A program made the translations under genes and the position numbers. 64,000 nt of DNA, taken from assembly GCA_946800325.1 (NCBI GenBank), contig OX326958.1:21340414-21404413 (forward strand), read 5' to 3'. The stretch's first letter is position 1; each line of letters opens with the position of its first letter. The stretch is from Luzula sylvatica. Lineage: Eukaryota > Streptophyta > Magnoliopsida > Poales > Juncaceae. Positions 47,752 through 64,000 of this stretch are shown piece after piece. The notes beneath the pieces are model-generated. The model saw only the letters and a program-made list of their open reading frames with translations. It did not search any database and was not told the DNA's origin.

Positions 47752-48777
47752 AGGGGTTAAGCGATTTTGTACAAACCAAGGTATTGATCCTTCATCTTCC
47801 TTACGCGCGTTACACGAAAACGTGAATCCTAGGGTAGGGAATCGATGTGTTTGGTTGCATATATATCGTACATGAGTGTGATTACCTACCAATCCTAGGA
47901 TAGGGAATCGATGTATTGATACAAAATAGTTTCTGTAACTTTTGTGAAGATATCATGTACGAAAATGTAATGCAAAATAAAGCATATTTATTATTTCAAT
48001 AATTAAATTTTAAGTATTATCTTTTTTAAAACATAATAGTAAGAATATTATATAATACTAATTATGTTATATTTTTGTTTTTGTTTAAACAACTATAATA
48101 TTAAATTTAAAAAAAGTAATATACATGAAAACTAATAAGTTATCAATCAAAACATAATTAACTTCTTAAACTTATAAACATGTATCAATTACTATTGTTA
48201 TTTTTAAAGTTGTAAATTTAAATATACTATGTAATGTTGAATAATTTTTAATTATGTATGTTCAATTAAAATTTTATATTATTATTTGTAATGCTTTTCA
48301 CTATTAAATGTGCTATTGTGTATAATTGTTAGTCTTTTGGATCAATATCACTCTAAGCCCGGCCCACATGCAGTTAGGAGGATTGACCACAATCTAAGCG
48401 GTACCACCCATCCTACGTGTATACCTATAGAGGGCCATCCGTCCATCAGCCGCCCGAAAAGGAATTGCAGTGATCTTGAATATGAATCCTACAACGATAA
48501 AGAGAATGCCCATCAAAATACCACTAGATCGAGCACCAGTGATTTCGTATCCGGTCAAAATCTTGGGTAATTGTTCGAAGTGGGTAGCTCCAGTAGACCC
48601 ATAGATCATGGAACAAATAGGGTGGGTAGGCCCAACCACTAGACTGTAAATTCGTTTGACTACTTCTAAGTCAACAAATAGGCAAGCGAATGTTTCTGGA
48701 GGTCTCTAATGTGGTCATTTGCCCACTGCTTGCCTCATAACTCGTACTCAGTCTTACTCGTTAGTTCACTCAGCGAC
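47752..48777. other. Spacer containing the nad2-like fragment (copy 2)
   Basis: Counterpart of 6395-7431. It differs by a few substitutions and a short deletion near 48651. Confidence 0.5.
48456..48615 (-). pseudogene. nad2: nad2 mitochondrial fragment in nuclear DNA (copy 2)
   Basis: Counterpart of 7104-7263 with the same CSMIYGSTGATHF and KILTGYEITGARSSG phrases; one visible residue differs (FKITAIPF here, FKVTAIPF in copy 1). Confidence 0.75.
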
Positions 48778-49946
48778 TGAAGGAAATGCAGTTTCACATC
48801 TACGGTAAAATCGTACGTATAAGGATATATGAACATGATAGTTCATAGAAATATAACATGTCTATTAGATGCACATATGTATATATGATATACATAATTA
48901 GATTGATAAGATAAGATTTTAGGAAAAATCTGTTTGGAATATTTTTACTAAAACGGACATAACTTTCGCATACGAATACTGATTTGGATGATTCAACTCT
49001 CATAAGTTAGATAATTGGATTATCTACAACTTTCATTCAGTGGAAAAACATTTGAATAACGTAGGACGTTCATTCTAATGAAATACACGAAATGTTGCGG
49101 CAGTTCGACGAAAGGACGCGAACGTTTACTAAAACTAGCATAACTTTAGGACTGGATATCCTAATTGGATAAACTCGGATTTGTTAGAAAGGTGATAAGA
49201 TCATCTAGAAGTTTCGTTCAGAAAGTTCCTGTTAATTACGGACCTAAGTCGGTCGAAATTCCAGTTTAGTGAAAGTGTGTCTCCTGATTCTGCAAGAGAC
49301 ACGTATTTTGATCAAATCTTCTAGAAACTTGTCCTTTCATGCATATAAAATTATCATTTGATTGATTAAAGTGTGTCTATTTACTGGTGAAGGAATACGA
49401 GTTATTCTATAAATAGGACCCTAATCTCACTCAATCAAATAAATCTAAGCAACCATTATTTCTACTAATTAATCCAGTAATTAAGAGAGAGAAAAGTTCG
49501 CCGGAATTCTCCATTGATTCCGACAAGAGTTTAAGCAAGAGTGATTACGAGGCGTCTAGGCAGTTTCGTGATTATCTGACGACTCCCATTTCGCGGTGGA
49601 TACGAGTAGAGGTACGTATACGTTTGCGTACTAACGAGTTAAGTTCATCAACCGACGAGAAGACGAACAGAGAAAGACGACCGGTTTGGGCGTGGGACGA
49701 ACCGGTACGAGCGAAAAGGTGCGAACGAAAAGGTGCGACGTGAACGGAAGTGAAGGCTTCGCATCGACAAACCCTTCGTAAGCGATCAATTTCGCTTGGT
49801 ACAAATATTACGTTTATTAGATTTACGTTATATTAGTTATAGGCAATTTGATAAACAAATCGTAGATGAGATCTCGGGGATTTGTACTCCGTCGAGTCCA
49901 ATAATTATCCGCTGCGCGGACTCGATGGGGTGTAGATAACCTAACA
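48778..49946 (-). mobile_element. Solo LTR (copy 2 counterpart of 7432-8600)
   Basis: The same 1169 bp with the same imperfect flanks GCGAC and GCCAC, so it was inherited through the duplication. Confidence 0.8.
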
Positions 49947-50019
49947 GCCACCTCATAAGTACTCTCACGTGTCTATTATGGCCGACTCAACCGATGCGGA
50001 AATGCATTATACTTTATAT

Positions 50020-50920
50020 CAGTGTTTTAAATTGCGGCGATATTGCGGATATTGCGGGTTGAGATTTAGAATCGCTATATCGCAATGAAGTATTGCGAAA
50101 ATATTATTTTTTGAGAAATTGCGGATATTGCGGCGAGACTGCGGCGAAATATCAATAATATTGCGTCCATCTCGGGTCAAATATTGCGGATAATATTCAA
50201 ATCATTGTAATTTTCTCATCCTTCCACCAAATTACATGAAATTTATATCGAAATCGCTCGTCTCGACGGGGGGAATGCAGTGATGGGATTGAATTTGTGA
50301 AATTTTGTCTTTTACCCTGAATTAAACACAAAACACACGTTAAAGTAATTTTATCGAGAATTATTTAATATAAATATTAAAACATAAATTTTGTGATTAT
50401 TTAATAATTAGTTTCCATATTTTATTATCAAAATATTTGATAAAATATGCTCATAATATAGATAACTTCTAAAATGTGTCATTTTCATCTATAAATGTAA
50501 AAATTTAGTAATTTTCATTGTATTTCATTGATGTTTCGATTTAAAATTGAGTTATAGTGTTTTGATATTTTTAGGATGTCGACAAAAAAATTCTTCAACA
50601 TAATACAATTCCAAAGATCCCGTATAATTGCCATTTTAATGGAAATTTTATGATCAACTTTTATTTACACTGAAAAGGTTCCTGGACAATCAATTTTTTT
50701 ATTCTTTTTAGAAGAAAATTATAAAGGAAATTTTACGAAATTAATGGTGATAAAAAATATTGTGCAAAATATATTTAAACAAACGATTATTTTTACATAA
50801 TTTAATATCGCAACGACTGTCCGCAATAAGGTCATTGCGCCGCAATTGCGCCCGCAAACGCAATCTGCTGCAAAAAAGACCCGACCGCAATGGACCGCAA
50901 TATCGCAATTTAAAACATTG
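50020..50920. mobile_element. Non-autonomous hAT element rich in ATTGCGG motifs (copy 2)
   Basis: Counterpart of 8674-9574 with identical length and the same flanking 8-bp duplication carrying one mismatch. Confidence 0.8.
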
Positions 50921-50928
50921 CTATATAT

Positions 50929-52751
50929 ATTGCTTACTAGAAGGACTCGCACGCAAATTGTGCGCGATTTTTTTTTCCACTTTAAGATATGTTTCTTTCA
51001 TAGCTGAGTTTATATATAGGTATATTTCCAATGAAGTGTGCATGATGTAGTCATTTTCTAAGGTTTTTTTTATTTATGAATGTTTAATTTTTTGAATCAT
51101 CGATATGTGATAAAAAAAAGTTTGAGCTTCTGATGAGTTTGATTTGTTTTATGTTTGTTTAATTAACAAGAATATTGGAGAGAAACTGGTGGTGAAATAT
51201 ATCCGGATATATTCTTGACAATTATATTAATTCATTAGGTGGTATCCTCGCTCCGCTTGGGCGCATTTTTTTCTTTGATTTTTATCCACAACATACATTT
51301 TTGAAGCATTATAACCTTTTGGTTAACATTCTAAAATATATATTTTTGTATGTAAGATATTAATTTTTGGTTATGTTTTATGTCTTTTACATATTTGATA
51401 TATCATTTTGAAATACAATAATGTCTGGTTACACCTTCTTAAAATATTTTTTGAGACGTACAATATAATTTTGTAGATGTACAATATCCGTCCCATTTAC
51501 ATTCCTAGGGCTTGTAATTTATTTTATAAAATATAAAATGTGATTTGTTACGTGATTCGTTATGTAAATGATGCTACAAAAATCTAAATATTAGATGTAT
51601 AATGGGGTAGATATTGTAAAACATCTACCCCGTTTACACTATAATTTATTTTATAGAATATAAAAATACGACCCAATATACACGATTCGTTATATAAATG
51701 ATGTTACCAAAGTCTAAAAATTAGATGTATAACGGGTCAGATCATTTCTTTTATAAAACATAAAAATATTATCCGTATTTGTATCCGTATCCAAAAAAAA
51801 TATATATATGTTCCTTATATGGTATCTAATATCCGACCCATTTACACACCTAATAATGGGGCATATAATTAATTTTATAGAACATAAAATGTGACTTGTT
51901 ATGCGATTTGTTACAGAAACGATGGTACAAAAAATAAAAAAAATTAGAGATATAACGGTCGGATAATTTATTTTATAGAACATAAAATATGACTCGTTCG
52001 TTACTCAATTCACTATGGAAATTATGTACAAAAATCAGAAATGTAGACCGGTGGAAGCAAAGGAGCATTCCCTGAACATGTAAATTAGTATATGGTTAAT
52101 TTTTCGTATGGAGTTCGGCGCACAAATCCATGTGTATTCGAAAAATTATACTTCAGTGCACATACCCGTGCACCATATGTATTTATAGAATTATAGTGCT
52201 CCAAATGATCATAGCCCTTGGATCTTCAAAATGGATAGCTCGGATTATTGGGTGATGTGTACATTATGGTGAAAGAAAAAAAATGCAAATATTATATATA
52301 AGTATAGATGTGCACTTAGTACATAGGTTGTGTGGTTCATTACTTCTATATTAACAACAATAATATATTTCATGTTATGTTTTTTTAGTAAAATTGTGTT
52401 ATATATCATATATTATTATACAATTATACTAATATATGCATTAATATTTGATAACAAAGAAAATTTACAATAACATAAAATAATCGAAAAATGTACACTA
52501 GATTATACATCAATGAGTTCTAATAAAATGATGAAATAATTTTATTTTGATATATTATTGTCATTATCTTCATAAAAATAATACTTTGTATTAAAACGAA
52601 AAAAAAAACATAATTATTATACACTCGACTGAGCATTATCCTAGTAAATATAATTGTTGATTGATTTTCTATCAATTCCTTTACATTAACAAACACTATT
52701 TACAAGCTACAAAGAAAATACACAATAAATATCACATTGAAAGAAACCGCC
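50929..52751. repeat. 3' flank of the intact kinase gene with tandem repeats at 51500-52040
   Basis: Counterpart of 9583-11392. The second repeat unit differs near 51600-51640. No gene recognised. Confidence 0.65.
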
Positions 52752-63686
<10,935 letters not shown>

Positions 63687-63777
63687 CACTAAAAACTCTC
63701 TCTCTCTATCTCTCCTCTCTCTCTCTTGGGGGTGTTGATATAAAGTTCCGTTTGGGGAGAAGAGAAGTTGAAGGGAT

Positions 63778-63786
63778 GGATTTATA
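63778..63786 (-). promoter_or_regulatory. Candidate TATA box of the intact kinase gene
   Basis: TATAAATCC on the minus strand about 92 bp upstream of the ATG at 63686, with a GA/CT-rich leader (about 63697-63726) between. Upstream sequence to the window end is AT-rich; no other element could be assigned. Confidence 0.45.
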
Positions 63787-63895
63787 CATATATACCGGTA
63801 AAAAATCGTAAAATAAATATAGGTGAAGAAGAAAATAGACAAGTCCAGGCTCGCACGTGTCCTACCTCACAGGCTCAAAAGTCAAAATTCATGTT

Positions 63896-64000
63896 GGAAT
63901 ATTATACCCTTTTCCATCCATTTTTCCCGTACTTTCGTAATTTCCCAATTAATTCATCATTAACAAAATTAATTAACAATTAATTCATAATTTTTAAAAA
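63896..64000. other. Upstream flank after the duplication edge
   Basis: AT-rich, no similarity to the equivalent flank of copy 1. Nothing recognised before the window ends. Confidence 0.4.

Overview
The window is nuclear DNA of a flowering plant, most likely a eudicot. The evidence is an intron-rich receptor-kinase gene of the plant LRR-VIII-2 class with GT-AG introns, Helitron, hAT, MULE, CACTA and LTR-type elements, a nad2-like plant-mitochondrial fragment, and strongly AT-rich spacers. I cannot name the species. No bacterial, CRISPR, tRNA or rRNA features were seen.

Layout. Two copies of one segment lie in direct tandem orientation: copy 1 at about 1000-30915 and copy 2 at about 41492-63895. 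Each holds, left to right, a ~128-bp tandem-repeat block, remains of an LTR element, a hAT-like MITE, a nad2-like fragment, a solo LTR, a second hAT-type element, a further tandem-repeat block, and on the minus strand a 25-exon gene for an LRR plus malectin-like receptor-like kinase. The copies are almost identical by eye. Most of the ~7.5 kb length difference is explained by discrete insertions and deletions: two Helitron-related insertions, a hAT element, a small insertion, a 407-bp deletion, a MULE-type MITE and a solo LTR.

Genes. The copy 2 kinase gene (63686 down to 52752) has all 25 exons in frame, 3069 nt for 1022 residues: signal peptide, LRRs, malectin-like region, one transmembrane helix, an RD-type kinase and the family C-terminal tail. 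The copy 1 gene (29705 down to 11393) has the same exons but carries a 1-bp deletion in exon 3 and an AG-to-TG change at the exon 5 acceptor, so it is probably a pseudogene. A shorter degenerate relic of the same gene's last exon lies near 39676-39765, which points to an older, larger array.

Mobile DNA. Intron 1 of the copy 1 gene holds a 4.6-kb Helitron (24829-29444) carrying intron-containing, decayed pieces of two unrelated host genes: a phytanoyl-CoA dioxygenase-like gene and CUL4 (cullin 4). A MULE-type MITE is nested inside it. The 31-41 kb spacer contains a gypsy gag relic, a second member of a hAT-like MITE family built of GGATAC motifs, a poly(A)-tailed retrocopy with 14-bp target duplications that carries a complete eight-cysteine lipid-transfer-protein domain, another Helitron end, and an unrecognised coding-like stretch at 39780-40550.
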